Assembly: GCA_030068145.1 (NCBI GenBank)
Contig: JAPJBO010000731.1
Location: 52,514 to 116,513 of the forward strand
From: Diplonema papillatum
Taxonomy: Eukaryota; Euglenozoa; Diplonemea; Diplonemida; Diplonemidae
DNA length: 64,000 bases
Reading direction: 5' to 3'
Shown here in pieces: positions 10,912 through 20,360 of the stretch (positions are counted from its first letter, which is position 1; every line of letters begins with the position of its first letter). The position numbers and the translations under genes were made by a program. The notes under the pieces were generated by a model. The model worked only from the letters and a program-made list of their open reading frames with translations, was not told the DNA's origin and searched no databases.

Positions 10912-10951
10912 GTACCATTCCCACCCGCCCCTTTTCTTGTGTTTTCTTTTG

Positions 10952-11178
10952 TATAAGCACCTGCTTTGTACGTGTTTGTGTGTTGGAAATGCTTGAGGAG
11001 ACTGCCAGTTGCGATAGATCAAAGGAGGCAAATGTGCTGTAGCCCACACGAAACACAGGTAAATCTGGGTTTAGTGGCAGGCGTAAGCGTTCAACAAAAA
11101 AGACCCACTTTGTAGTTGTATTGTTTTCTCCCCCTCTAGCCTCCTTCGAAATGATCACAAGGCAGTCTCGAGTATTTT
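10952..11178 (+). mobile_element. Foldback MITE 'CACCTGC' family, copy 1
   Basis: Starts GTATAAGCACCTGCTTTGTA, carries GAAATGCTTGAGGAGACTGCC near the left end and the imperfect inverted counterpart GGCAGTCTCGAGTATTTT at the right. The interior includes GTAAATCTGGGTTTAGTGG and GCGTAAGCGTTCAACAAAAA. No open frame; non-autonomous. Confidence 0.75.
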
Positions 11179-11198
11179 GTATCAGCAGTGTTGATTCA

Positions 11199-11375
11199 GC
11201 ACCTGCTTTGTAGGAAATACTTGAGGAGGCTGCCAGCTGCAAAAGATCAAGGAGGTAAATGTGCTGTAGCCCACACGAAACACAGGGTTCAACAAAAATG
11301 ACCAACTTTGTAGTGTAGTGTTTCTCCCCCTCAGCCTCCTTCGAAGTAAGAACAAGGCTGCCCCTCGAGTGTTTT
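11199..11375 (+). mobile_element. Foldback MITE 'CACCTGC' family, copy 2 (internally deleted)
   Basis: Same ends as copy 1 (CACCTGCTTTGTAGGAAATA ... CTCGAGTGTTTTA) but lacks the GTAAATCTGGGTTTAG interior. It follows copy 1 almost directly. Confidence 0.75.
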
Positions 11376-11912
11376 ACATAAGCGCCAGCTTGGAAGGAAA
11401 TGCTCGACGATTGCTGCCAGACAAAGAACCGACGTGAGGTCACGCGGGTCTACCCCTACACTACAAATCATACCATCACATCAGGTCAAAGTCCTGAGAG
11501 AGAAAACAATACACGGTGGTGTAAGCGAAGAACAAACCAACTAAAGTAAGTAAAAGAGTGAAGTGTAGAGAAAAAGACAGGCGCTTCGTTTTGTTTGTGC
11601 GTGCCGGTTGATCGTTTTCCCACTTGTATTTACCCTGTGTGTATTCAGGTAAGGAATTCTGATCAACCACCAAAACACGCTGCCTACGTCTTTTTAGCCT
11701 GCACAATACATTGAAGGGCAACCCACAAGATTGTTAGTACTAAAAAGAACGGTAAAAGAACGGAGGTAGCACACACTACCAAACACAAAAATTGGTATGG
11801 CGCTTTCTTTTGTTGATTGTGCGCACAAGCGGAACTCGCCTGCTTTGGTAAGCTTCATGTAGTACGCTGCCAACTACTAATCTTCAGTACCAACAATGGA
11901 TTGTCAACACAA
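11376..11912. repeat. Dispersed repeats, including a hairpin family
   Basis: 11441-11725 is about 80% identical by eye to 54432-54780, and inverted parts recur at 41515-41722 and 44940-45092. It contains GGTTGATC...GATCAACC pairing arms flanked by CGTGCC and AACACGCTGCC. 11795-11912 recurs inverted at 27162-27290 (CTACTACATGAAGCTTACC-type sequence). Confidence 0.65.
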
Positions 11913-12185
11913 GAAAAGGGGCCGTTGTTATTGGTGCTGGTTTTTGAGGGATAGGGAAAGGCAAGAATTTTGCGGTGGTCCGTCGGATCGGACGAATGGG
12001 CGTACAGATTGGTGTCTTTCGACCTTTTGTTTATTCGAGACTGGAGGTCCTATGAACATGCAATGTGAATAGCCTCTATTCGAGCCAACCCGGCTTTTCT
12101 TGCAACAATTATGAAACTGTATTGTTTTTGGACTGGATAATATTGCGGATATAACTTTTCTCCCGCCTGCCAGTAGGCAGGGGCG
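11913..12185. other. Non-coding stretch
   Basis: No open frame or repeat that I can support; it leads into a tRNA-like segment. Confidence 0.4.
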
Positions 12186-12254
12186 TGGCAGAGTGAGCGG
12201 GTGACGGCCTTCAGGCCAGTAGGCCCGGGTTCGAACCCCGCTCACCGCACTTTT
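12186..12254 (+). ncRNA. tRNA-derived SINE-like head with A box, B box and T4
   Basis: TGGCAGAGTGAGCGG (12186-12200) fits a Pol III A box of a type II tRNA. GGTTCGAACCC (12228-12238) is a perfect B box and TTTT follows at 12251. The acceptor and anticodon arms do not fold as a cloverleaf, so this is tRNA-derived and not a functional tRNA. A second head with the same A-box wording lies on the minus strand at 26655-26720. Confidence 0.6.
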
Positions 12255-12800
12255 CCGGCCGACTGTTGTTTTCGAGATTTCTTGCGTTCCGGGGTCTAAT
12301 GTGCCCGAAATTTGCGTTGTTTGTTTCGAAGTCTCTCAGTATCTCGCGGTATTTGGGTCACCCCGTCGCCCCGAGGCCGGCGGGGGGGGGGGGACAGGCG
12401 GGAAAAGGCTGCCCCAGGCCCCTCGTGCCAGGGGTCCGGGGGGCGCCCCACCCGGGTACGAGCGCCAAACTTTACCCGTGCTCGGTGGGTCCGAGGGGTG
12501 TCCCCCCCGGGTACCAGCGCCCAACTTTTCCCCTACTTGGTAGGTCAGGGGGTGTCCCCCCGGGCACGAGCACCGATCTTGGCTTCACCCGGACTTTACC
12601 ACCCTGGCCGAACTTCGGTTCGTGCCCGAACTTTTTTTTAGTACCAGCGCAGCCTGACTCGGTCCTGAGCGCTTAGCGCCAGAACTTAGCAACGCCCGAA
12701 CTTAGCAACGCCCGAACTTAGCATCACTCGAACTTAGCATTGCCCGAACTTAGCTTCGCCCGAACTTTACTGTTCCCGAACTTTAGCTGCTGCCTCCAGT
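12255..12800 (+). mobile_element. Body and repeat tail of the tRNA-headed element
   Basis: After the tRNA-like head, Pro/Gly-codon-like GC-rich sequence with repeated GGGTACGAGCGCC / GGGTACCAGCGCC units (12440-12580) passes into seven or so copies of CCCGAACTTAGCA-type repeats (12670-12790). The same tail, longer and inverted, follows the second head at 25855-26550. Confidence 0.55.
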
Positions 12801-13511
12801 CTCGCCACGCGCCGGCCTTAGCCGAGCGCACGTACTTTGTGAAGTTCAGCTTAGTGCGTGCTTGTGGTGGGTGGGGTTTCCAAAAGAAAAAGCTTGTTCA
12901 TCCCATCTTTGAGCTAGACTTGATCTCGTGCAGTAGGCAAGCGGTTCTTTCCGCTGGGCTCCTGATAGCGAACTTGCGCGCTTACAGACTCTAAGACTGC
13001 TGTGTTGCGGGCTGAGAAGTCGTCCAAGATTCGTCTGTAGGTTACATTGCTCTGTCCGAAGATTCGCGTGAGGTTGGTTTCCGGTCCGTAGCATAGAGTT
13101 TGTCATTCATTGTTAGCACATGGTCTGCACTTCCTCGGTGATCGCGGGTTTGTGCGCAGGCAACGAGGTGGCACATGGGTGGGTAGTCGCTAACGGTTGA
13201 GTGTGGACCTATTGCGATAGGGTGGATAGTCGCTAACGGTTGAGTGTGGACCTATTGCGATATAGAGAGACAAGAGGTATTAGGCGACAAGGTGGCAGCT
13301 CGCGGCATCGGCCCGGGAAGGCGTGTTCTTCAGGCTTCTTCGGAGCACGCTGGCTTGAAGCTTGGCTGAAGCCGCAGTCTAAGAGACGCTTTTGTGACAT
13401 AATTTATATACCAACCCAGATCCCTAATCTAAGCTGAATGTGTGCTGGTAAATCGCTGGCGCCAAATAGATCAATCTCATGCAAACTGGAGATCACTTGG
13501 TACAAGGCACT
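12801..13511. other. Non-coding stretch with a short tandem repeat
   Basis: GTGGATAGTCGCTAACGGTT plus TGAGTGTGGACCTATTGCGA is repeated twice at 13175-13260. GGTTGAGTGTGGACCTAT also occurs near 9230, next to GAGAGACAAGAGGTATT. No gene is supported. Confidence 0.45.
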
Positions 13512-13565
13512 GTCAACCAAGCTCCGCTTCGAGCACCACGAGGTCCGCCGGAGCCGCATCGTAGC
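13512..13565 (+). pseudogene. Second fragment copied from exon 2
   Basis: GCTCCGCTTCGAGCACCACG and the following 30 bases match 8996-9045 with two differences, encoding KLRFEHHEVRRSRIVAV without splice sites. Confidence 0.75.
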
Positions 13566-13569
13566 CGTC

Positions 13570-13900
13570 CCCGGACCGCGATGTCGCGACTGTCGGTGCG
13601 TTTGCCCCTCACGAAGAGTCCGTTTTCTTCGAGTTGCACGAGGCCGCAGGTGTCGTCTTCGGCATCGTCTTCTTGCCACAGCCGGGGCATGGCAGCATTG
13701 GCCTTGCAGCAGCACCGTTCGACGTTGAACGTGCTGCTGTTTTGGTAGGCGGTGTTGGCTGCGGCGTCCGCTGCGTTGATGTCGTCATTGGCGCCGTGTC
13801 CCCTGGCCCAACTGCACTTCTGGGAGGCTGCAGCACCATGGCGACCGGGTTTCCTTTGTAAAAATCCGAGTCGCCTCTGCCTTCTTTTTCGATGTAGCTT
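13570..13900 (-). CDS. Possible minus-strand exon, unknown
   Basis: The minus frame encodes a Cys/Asp/Asn-rich segment (ARGHGANDDINAADAAANTA, LWQEDDAEDDTCGLVQLEEN) with protein-like composition. No clear splice sites or homologue. It may be the downstream part of the minus-strand frame at 14400-14725. Confidence 0.25.
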
Positions 13901-14399
13901 CCACGGTTGCTCTGACAACGTCACCGCTTGCTTCTGCTTTTTTTAGCGCTCTCGTGTCGAGTCTCGGTCCATGTGACTATGTAGGGGGTTCGCTCTTTCC
14001 GCGGTGAGCGCGGCTCGAACCCGGTTGCTGGGATTCTGCCTTCCGTCAGATCGGAGTGGGCGGCCAGGCAAGCCCTTACCTTTTTGCTGTTGAGCAACGT
14101 CCTTTATCGGAGTCATTCCGTATCGAAGGAGCAGGCCGGGTATCCTGAGATTCCGTTGCTTCCGTGGTGCTTGGGGATGGGTTTTGCCTGCAAACCCGCG
14201 TGCTGTGTGCGGCTTGCAGCTTACGGTGCGTCGGACCAAAGCACGTACTGCCACTACGGAGACGGTACGCACACTGATACGTGATACTTAAAGGCACCTT
14301 TACGACAACGGTCACCCAGAGACCACAAACCCCCGGATCTCTAAGTGAACGTGCACCCTAAAAATCCGAAAAAAAACGAGGACGGCCATTAACTCTTGA

Positions 14400-14725
14400 C
14401 ACTGAAGAGGAAGAGGTTGTAGGCTGCCCGCTTACCGTACTTTCGCAGTGCATAGGTTCTGTCGAGCTCGCTCTTGCCTCGCGTGGAGCAGCAGTAACAC
14501 TGCGAGATCTTCGCACAGATTCTGCTGAAGCGTTCAGCTCGTGCACGGATGTGGTCGTTGTCGCCGTATAGGCACCCTCCGACAAGCCAGTGGACAGCCG
14601 TCTCGTCAACGTAGGCGTTGCACTGTGTGCGGTCGGGCGGGTCTGCTGTGTTCAGCATATACCACTGCGACTCTGTCACTGCCTCGATCGATCTTGCCCG
14701 CTCGTCTTCGAAGGCGTTGCGGTTT
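14400..14725 (-). CDS. Possible minus-strand exon, unknown
   Basis: The minus frame reads AFEDERARSIEAVTESQWYM... to ...AAYNLFLFSVKS and then a stop near 14394. It has ordinary amino-acid composition with several cysteines (ICAKISQCYCC), unlike the surrounding repeat translations. The upstream end runs into the 30-bp minisatellite. No family is recognised; it could be a remnant of a mobile-element gene. Confidence 0.3.
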
Positions 14726-14728
14726 TTT

Positions 14729-14992
14729 TTTTTGGGTTTATTCCCTTATAGCCACCACGATTTTTTTTTATTCCCTTATAGCCACGAAAAAAGAATTTTA
14801 TTCCCTTATAGCCACGTCAATGTTTTTTATTCCCTTACAGCCACCACATGTTTTTTAATTCTCTTGTAGCCACGAAAAAAGAATTTTATTCCCTTAGAGC
14901 CACGAAAAAAGAATTTTATTCCCTTATAGCCACGGGAAAAGGATTTTATTCCCTTATAGCCACGGGAAAAGAATTTTATTCCCTGACCAGCC
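14729..14992 (-). repeat. 30-bp minisatellite, reverse orientation, about 8 copies
   Basis: TTATTCCCTTATAGCCACG recurs about every 30 bp. The same unit in the opposite orientation makes the arrays at 15597-15738 and 19150-19380. Confidence 0.95.
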
Positions 14993-15590
14993 TGGACAGC
15001 CTGAACCACCCAACCAGACCAGTCAACCAGTCCTGGTTGCACCAGACACTAAGTCCTGGCTTTAAGGTATCAACGGCAAGGGTACTCTGAGTCGTGGTTT
15101 CAAGGGGGTTTTTCAGATACGCAAACGTTTCGAAAGACGCACACAAATATCCATTGGTTGACCTCTAACTATCTGGTTGCCTAGGCAGTATCCGGATCTG
15201 AAACCTGAAGACTTGACAACGCTCTACAGCAACTAAGGTTCAGCTTGCAGTAACATTGTGCTTACTTGCGCACGAGCGCGCCACCCACCATTCGGCCATG
15301 ATCTAGCAAGAGCACAATTGCAAGCCTACTACCGGATAGTGTTACCAAGGCGAACGAATCATGCGAGACCTGTAAAGGGGCCCCTCAACAGTTTTCATAA
15401 CACGGCATCGTAGGTCAAGAAACGGATAAGTGTGTGTTCCTTCTATTTCAGTCTGATCTGCATTTTGAATCCCCTCCCTCTTATCGGAAATCAGGCAGCA
15501 AGCCTCACGATGTATGGGGACGACACAGGGGTATCCTCCTTAGAACTCTCGTGGAGGTAGGAACATAGTTTTAGACTCATCTTGCGAGGG
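14993..15590. other. Non-coding spacer
   Basis: It opens with a GACCAGCCTGGACAGCCTGA stretch that resembles, in reverse, the minisatellite at 46735-47045. Otherwise no gene or repeat is visible. Confidence 0.4.
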
Positions 15591-15596
15591 GTATAA

Positions 15597-15738
15597 AATT
15601 CTTTTTCCGTGGCTATAAGGGAATAAAACTCTTTTTCCGTGGCTATAAGGGAATAAAATTCTTTTTTCGTGGCTATAAGGGAATAAAATTCTTTCTTCGT
15701 GGCTATAAGGGAATAAAATTCTTTTTCCGTGGCTATAA
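15597..15738 (+). repeat. 30-bp minisatellite, left part of an interrupted array
   Basis: Unit CTTTTTCCGTGGCTATAAGG + GAATAAAATT, period 30. The array stops within a unit at GGCTATAA|GGGGG and resumes at 19150 with TAAGGGAATAAAATT. Confidence 0.95.
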
Positions 15739-15944
15739 GGGGGAGAGGATTATTACTATCGCGGAATTTTTTCCCGCAAATTTGGCTCAGAGGTGGGTAG
15801 GTCCCTCCCCCCCCCCCCAGATATTGGTGGTGAACCCACTCACATACTGAGAGTAGCTGGGCCCAGCTTTCGACTCCAAAAGCTATTTCTCATTGTGCCC
15901 GGCAGCTCAAAACCCGAGCTTCGGGTTGAAATATTGGTCCTGGC

Positions 15945-16561
15945 GGACGGAGTATCCGACGGAGTATCCGAGCTAGCGGACGGTAGCGGACGGAGAATCC
16001 GAGCTAGCGGACGAGTTTCCGAGCTACCGGACGGTGGCGGACGGAGTATCCGAGCTAGCGGACGGTAGCGGACGGAGTATCCGAGCGAGCGGACGGTAGC
16101 GGACGGAGTTTCCGAGCTAGCGGACGGTGGCGGACGGAGTATCCGAGCTAGCGGACGGTAGCGGACGGAGTATCCGAGCTAGCGGACGGTAGCGGACGGA
16201 GTATCCGAGCGAGCGGACGGTAGCGGACGCAGTATCCGAGCTAGCGGACGGTAGCGGACGGAGTATCCGAGCTAGCGGACGGTAGCGGACGGAGTTTCCG
16301 AGCTAGCGGACGGTGGCGGACGGAGTATCCGAGCTAGCGGACGGTAGCGGACGGAGTATCCGAGCTAGCGGACGGTAGCGGACGGAGTATCCGAGCGAGC
16401 GGACGGTAGCGGACGCAGTATCCGAGTTAGCGGACGGTGGCGGACGGAGTATCCGAGCTAGCGGACGGTAGCGGACGGAGTTTCCGAGCTAGCGGACGGT
16501 AGCGGACGGAGTATCCGAGCTAGCGGACGGTAGCGGACGGAGTATCCGAGCTAGCGGACGG
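15945..16561 (+). repeat. 31-bp minisatellite, left block
   Basis: Unit GGAGTATCCGAGCTAGCGGA + CGGTAGCGGAC, exact 31-bp period with variants TTTCC, GAGCGAGC and GGTGGC. About 20 copies. It ends at CGGACGG, where the DIRS-like element begins. Confidence 0.95.
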
Positions 16562-17838
16562 GAATTCGGGCCTTCGTTCTCGTTGCGTTTCTCTCGGGGA
16601 AAATACTGTCAAAGGGAAAACGTGAAAACATCTCGTAGTAAAGCGGTAACTGACGACGCGTAGTGGAAGAAAGTTGACCTGACCAGGTGACCAGGTCAGG
16701 GGGTTGGGCGGGTGGGAAAGCAACAGCCACCCTCTCCACGTCCCCCCTTCCTTTGTTTGTGAAGGTGAAGAAGAAGAATGGAAATGATGGTTTATAACTT
16801 ACGAAAACCTTGGCAGTATTCCCTCACTGAAGTGCAGGAATTCGGGCCTTCGTTCTCGTTGCGTTTCTCTCGGGGAAAATACTGTCAAAGGGAAAACGTG
16901 AAAACATCTCGTAGTAAAGCGGTAACTGACGACGCGTAGTGGAAGAAAGTTGACCTGACCAGGTGACCAGGTCAACCGCCTACCACACCGCCAGTGAGGA
17001 ATCGCCCGACCGCAAGTTGTAATTCACGCACACCCTTTTCGCCTATGTCGGTCAACGGAACGCGCGAAGGCATGTCCGCCGGGTTATCCTCACTTCTTAC
17101 CCACCTCATAGAAACCGGGCACTCTAGCGCCCGCAAATGTTCGAGAGAGGACACCACAGCTTCATTGAGCACCGGGCTTTTCAAGCACGCGCCCTTCCGC
17201 GCGACGCCCTTCACCGTGGTGTTGTCCACGACTAGGTGAACGGATCTGCCTTTTACCCCGAAGGGCAAGGCACGAGTCACTTTCATGAGAGCTAACGCCT
17301 CCAACTCGTTTATGTGGAGGGACCGCTCTACCGGCGACCAAGAATCACCCAAGATGGACAGTTCCATGGTCTGCCCGTCCACGATGACACCTCCCCAGCC
17401 TTTGGTGCTGGCATCCACGAAAGCCGTAATGGCTGGAACGGAGGACTCCGAAAACATGGCGCGCGGCTTTAACGCGGCCTCAATCCAAGTCTTCAGGCTG
17501 CAAGACACCGATGGCGGAATCTGTACGAGGGATCCGGGGAGTCTCCGCCCCCTGTTGAGGGCGTTCGTTACACGTCGTAAGAATTTTAGGGAAAAATAAA
17601 AACTACCAGGGAAAACGCCCGCCACTGCAGAAGCGTGCAACAGGCGCCCCCCCAAGGTTTCCAGCTCTCCTGCCGGCATCTGGTCCAACGGGCCGTACAG
17701 CGTCGCTAGCAGCTTGGAAAGCAACAGCCACCCTCTCCACGTCCCCCCTTCCTTTGTTTGTGAAGGTGAAGAAGAAGAATGGAAATGATGGTTTATAACT
17801 TACGAAAACCTTGGCAGTATTCCCTCACTGAAGTGCAG
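16562..17838 (-). mobile_element. Deleted DIRS-like element with split direct repeats, minus strand
   Basis: Two repeat pairs: 16562-16698 = 16838-16974 (137 bp) and 16715-16837 = 17716-17838 (123 bp), identical as far as I can read. Read on the minus strand the order is A1 (17838-17716), RNase H-encoding interior, B1 (16974-16838) abutting A2 (16837-16715), 16-bp spacer, B2 (16698-16562). This is the split-direct-repeat layout of PAT/Ngaro/Kangaroo elements. The recombinase region is missing and most of the reverse transcriptase is gone. The flanks GCGGACGG | TAGCGGACGG rejoin into a perfect 31-bp unit, so there is no target-site duplication. Confidence 0.8.
16972..17724 (-). CDS. RT thumb / RNase H remnant of a DIRS-like retroelement
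   Basis: About 250 in-frame codons with no stop, opening inside repeat A1 without an ATG at its start. RNase H acidic residues are in place: AFVDASTKGWGG, INELEAL, LVVDNTT and SEDNPADMPSR. The N-terminal part (GRLLHASAVAGVFPGSFY) resembles the connection after the DIRS reverse-transcriptase palm, which is itself absent. The frame survives although the element is deleted, suggesting recent origin by internal deletion. Unlikely to act alone. Confidence 0.75.
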   Translation of the reverse strand: MLSKLLATLYGPLDQMPAGELETLGGRLLHASAVAGVFPGSFYFSLKFLRRVTNALNRGRRLPGSLVQIPPSVSCSLKTWIEAALKPRAMFSESSVPAITAFVDASTKGWGGVIVDGQTMELSILGDSWSPVERSLHINELEALALMKVTRALPFGVKGRSVHLVVDNTTVKGVARKGACLKSPVLNEAVVSSLEHLRALECPVSMRWVRSEDNPADMPSRVPLTDIGEKGVRELQLAVGRFLTGGVVGG

Positions 17839-18643
17839 TAGCGGACGGAGTATCCGAGCGAGCGGACGGTAGCGGACGCAGTATCCGAGCTAGCGGACGG
17901 TGGCGGACGGAGTATCCGAGCTAGCGGACGGTAGCGGACGGAGTTTCCGAGCTAGCGGACGGTAGCGGACGGGGTATCCGAGCTAGCGGACGGTAGCGGA
18001 CGGAGTATCCGAGCTAGCGGACGGTAGCGGACGGAGTATCCGAGCTAGCGGACGGTAGCGGACGGAGTATCCGAGCTTGCGGACGGTAGCGGACGGAGTT
18101 TCCGAGCGAGCGGACGGTGGCGGACGCAGTATCCGAGCGAGCGGACGGTAGCGGACGCAGTATCCGAGCTAGCGGACGGTGGCGGACGGAGTATCCGAGC
18201 GAGCGGACGGTAGCGGACGGAGTTTCCGAGCTAGCGGACGGTAGCGGACGGAGTATCCGAGCTAGCGGACGGTAGCGGACGGAGTATCCGAGCTAGCGGA
18301 CGGTGGCGGACGGAGTATCCGAGCTAGCGGACGGTAGCGGACGGAGTATCCGACCTAGCGGACGGTAGCGGACGGAGTTTCCGAGCGAGCGGACGGTGGC
18401 GGACGGAGTATCCGAGCTAGCGGACGGTAGCGGACGGAGTATCCGAGCGAGCGGACGGTGGCGGACGGAGTATCCGAGCTAGCGGACGGTAGCGGACGGA
18501 GTTTCCGAGCGAGCGGACGGTAGCGGACGGAGTATCCGAGCTAGCGGACGGTAGCGGACGGAGTATCCGAGCTAGCGGACGGTGGCGGACGGAGTATCCG
18601 AGCTAGCGGACGGTAGCGGACGGAGTATCCGAGCTAGCGGACG
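17839..18643 (+). repeat. 31-bp minisatellite, right block
   Basis: Continuation of the array interrupted by the DIRS-like element, about 26 copies in the same orientation with the same variant units. Confidence 0.95.
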
Positions 18644-18785
18644 CCACCGTCCGCTCGCTCGGATACTCCGTCCGCTACCGTCCGCTAGCTCGGATACTCC
18701 GTCCGCTACCGTCCGCTAGCTCGGATACTCCGTCCGCCACCGTCCGCTAGCTCGGAAACTCCGTCCACTACCGTCGGCCAGCTCG
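18644..18785 (-). repeat. 31-bp minisatellite in inverted orientation
   Basis: At GCGGACG|CCACCGTCCGC the array flips strand and continues for about 4.5 units as CGGATACTCCGTCCGCTACC. The junction makes a long head-to-head palindrome. Confidence 0.95.
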
Positions 18786-18786
18786 G

Positions 18787-18817
18787 AACTTGCACCAAGA
18801 TTCTCTTGGTGCAAGTT
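18787..18817. repeat. Perfect 14-bp hairpin
   Basis: AACTTGCACCAAGA, a TTC loop, then TCTTGGTGCAAGTT. It lies at the edge of the inverted minisatellite block. Confidence 0.95.
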
Positions 18818-19149
18818 GTCCGAAAATCTCTAAGTCGGTTTCCCAGGGGACTTGCCTGGAAAACAGTTTTTGGACTCAGGAATTCTTTGGGAAATGGATG
18901 AGTACAAATAGCCAAAATTTCGAGGATTTGGAATTTTTTGGAAAGTGCGTCGATCAAGTCGTGGCAGCTCGGCAGGTGCCGCCGCGAGTCATCAGGAGCC
19001 GGTATCGACGAGTCGGACACGCTGTGTTGATGGTGCAGCTGTCAACCAGCGTATAGAGACGTTTTTGGGGCCTGGGGTGGGTAGGTCCCTCCCCCCCCCC
19101 CCCCATTTTCGTGGGAAAAAAGTCCGCTATAGTAAAAATCCTCTCCCCC

Positions 19150-19380
19150 TAAGGGAATAAAATTCTTTTTCCGTGGCTATAAGGGAATAAAATTCTTTTT
19201 CCGTGGCTATAAGGGAATAAAATTATTTTTCCGTGGCGGGAATAAAATTCTTTTTTCGTGGCTATAAGAGAATAAAATTCTTTCGTGGTGGTTATAAGGG
19301 AAAAAAAAACGGTTGTAGTCAGTTCGTGGCTATAAGGGAATAAAATTCTTTTTCCGTGGCTATAAGGGAATATTGAAAAT
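19150..19380 (+). repeat. 30-bp minisatellite, right part of the interrupted array
   Basis: Same unit and orientation as 15597-15738 (AAGGGAATAAAATTC...CCGTGGCTAT), with some shortened units near 19230-19320. Confidence 0.95.
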
Positions 19381-19420
19381 ACCGGGTGGCTACAAGATAA
19401 TTTGCCCTTTTTTTTTTTTT

Positions 19421-19635
19421 GTATTATCACCTGCTTTGTAGGAAATGCTTGAGGAGACTGCCAGCTGCGAAAGATTAAAGGTGGAAATGTGTTAGTGGCG
19501 CCCACTATCGCAACAATATTTCAAGATCAAAGTAAATCTGGGTTTAGTGGCGGGCGTACGCGTTCAACAAGTAGTTGTATTGTTGTCTCTCTCGCTTCCT
19601 TCGAAATGAGCACGAGGCAGTCCCTCGAGTATTTC
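19421..19635 (+). mobile_element. Foldback MITE 'CACCTGC' family, copy 3
   Basis: CACCTGCTTTGTAGGAAATG ... GGCAGTCCCTCGAGTATTTC, including the GTAAATCTGGGTTTAGTGG interior. Confidence 0.75.
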
Positions 19636-20360
19636 CAGTAGCTTGTCGTGTTGTACTGTGCCGTAGGCTGCTTTTGATGTCAGCGATCCGGGACCTCTTC
19701 GTCGCCGTCCATCTATTCCTGCGCCCGGTGGAGGATCTTCAGGGTGGCATGCTAACCGTATTCGAAGTCGTTTCCGTACGTTTTCCGGCGACAGTTTGTG
19801 GTCTCGGGCTCCAAAACAAAACTACGCACTTCTTCTGTGAAACCGATCAAATACGCCCTTGTTGGGGGCTCGTACGGTTGTCGTTGTTGGATGGCGTGGT
19901 CGCCTCTGGTAGCTTAGGCGATGCGTTTTCGGATGTCGCTGGCCTGGCGGTTCATCTCCATATCCTCTGTTGCTGTGACTAGCGAGCTCCAGCCCGTGAG
20001 GCGCGCTACGTTTTTTCCTTTTTAGCCACATGCAATGTGTGTGAGGAAACTGAACCGCCCGGGTAGGAACGCGCCACAGGCCACGATGTTTCCTTACGTC
20101 CTGTACCAAACCAACGTCCAGGGCAAAGCGTTTATCGAAAATCATTTCCGGATTGTTAGCCAATGACTTGTCTTATTCATTTGTTGCACAAGCATCTGCT
20201 CTGTAGGAAATACTTGAATTGAGGAGACTGCCAGTTGTGGGATCTCGAAGGTAAAAAGGGTGGTACTCTACATACATGACACACACCTACATGCACACCT
20301 ACGAACCTGACCTAATATGCCTTCGCAAGCGCACTTTCACTCTCAAGAAAAAAAACGCAG
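19636..20360. other. Intronic non-coding stretch
   Basis: Includes CATGCAATGTGTGTGAGGAA + ACTGAACCGCCC near 20030, which recurs at 43740 and, inverted, at 52010. The minus strand at 20070-20165 reads MANNPEMIFDKRFALDVG..., protein-like but too short to call. A partial 'CACCTGC' MITE end lies at 20190-20250. Confidence 0.4.

Larger units (their letters stand above)
15739..19149. mobile_element. Harbinger-like non-autonomous element inserted in the 30-bp array
   Basis: Termini are imperfect inverted repeats of about 40 bp: left GGGGGAGAGGATTATTACTA, right (reverse complement) GGGGGAGAGGATTTTTACTA, continuing with GCGGAMTTTTTTCCC. TAA flanks both ends (15736-15738, 19150-19152). Removing the element plus one TAA restores an exact minisatellite unit, GGCTATAAGGGAATAAA. 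A 3-bp TWA duplication and G-rich termini are typical of PIF/Harbinger. There is no transposase inside; the interior is the 31-bp array plus a DIRS-like element. GTGGGTAGGTCCCTCC followed by a C tract occurs near both ends in direct orientation. Confidence 0.75.

Noticed and set aside
12186..12254. Functional tRNA gene
   Set aside because: A and B boxes and a T run are present, but the acceptor and anticodon arms cannot be folded into a cloverleaf.
15739..19149. Two separate elements flanking a satellite rather than one Harbinger-like element
   Set aside because: The TAA duplication and exact restoration of the 30-bp unit across the whole interval favour a single insertion.
19575..19982. 135-codon frame after MITE copy 3
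   Set aside because: It starts inside the MITE, is Cys/Leu/Val-rich without motif, and has no splice signals.
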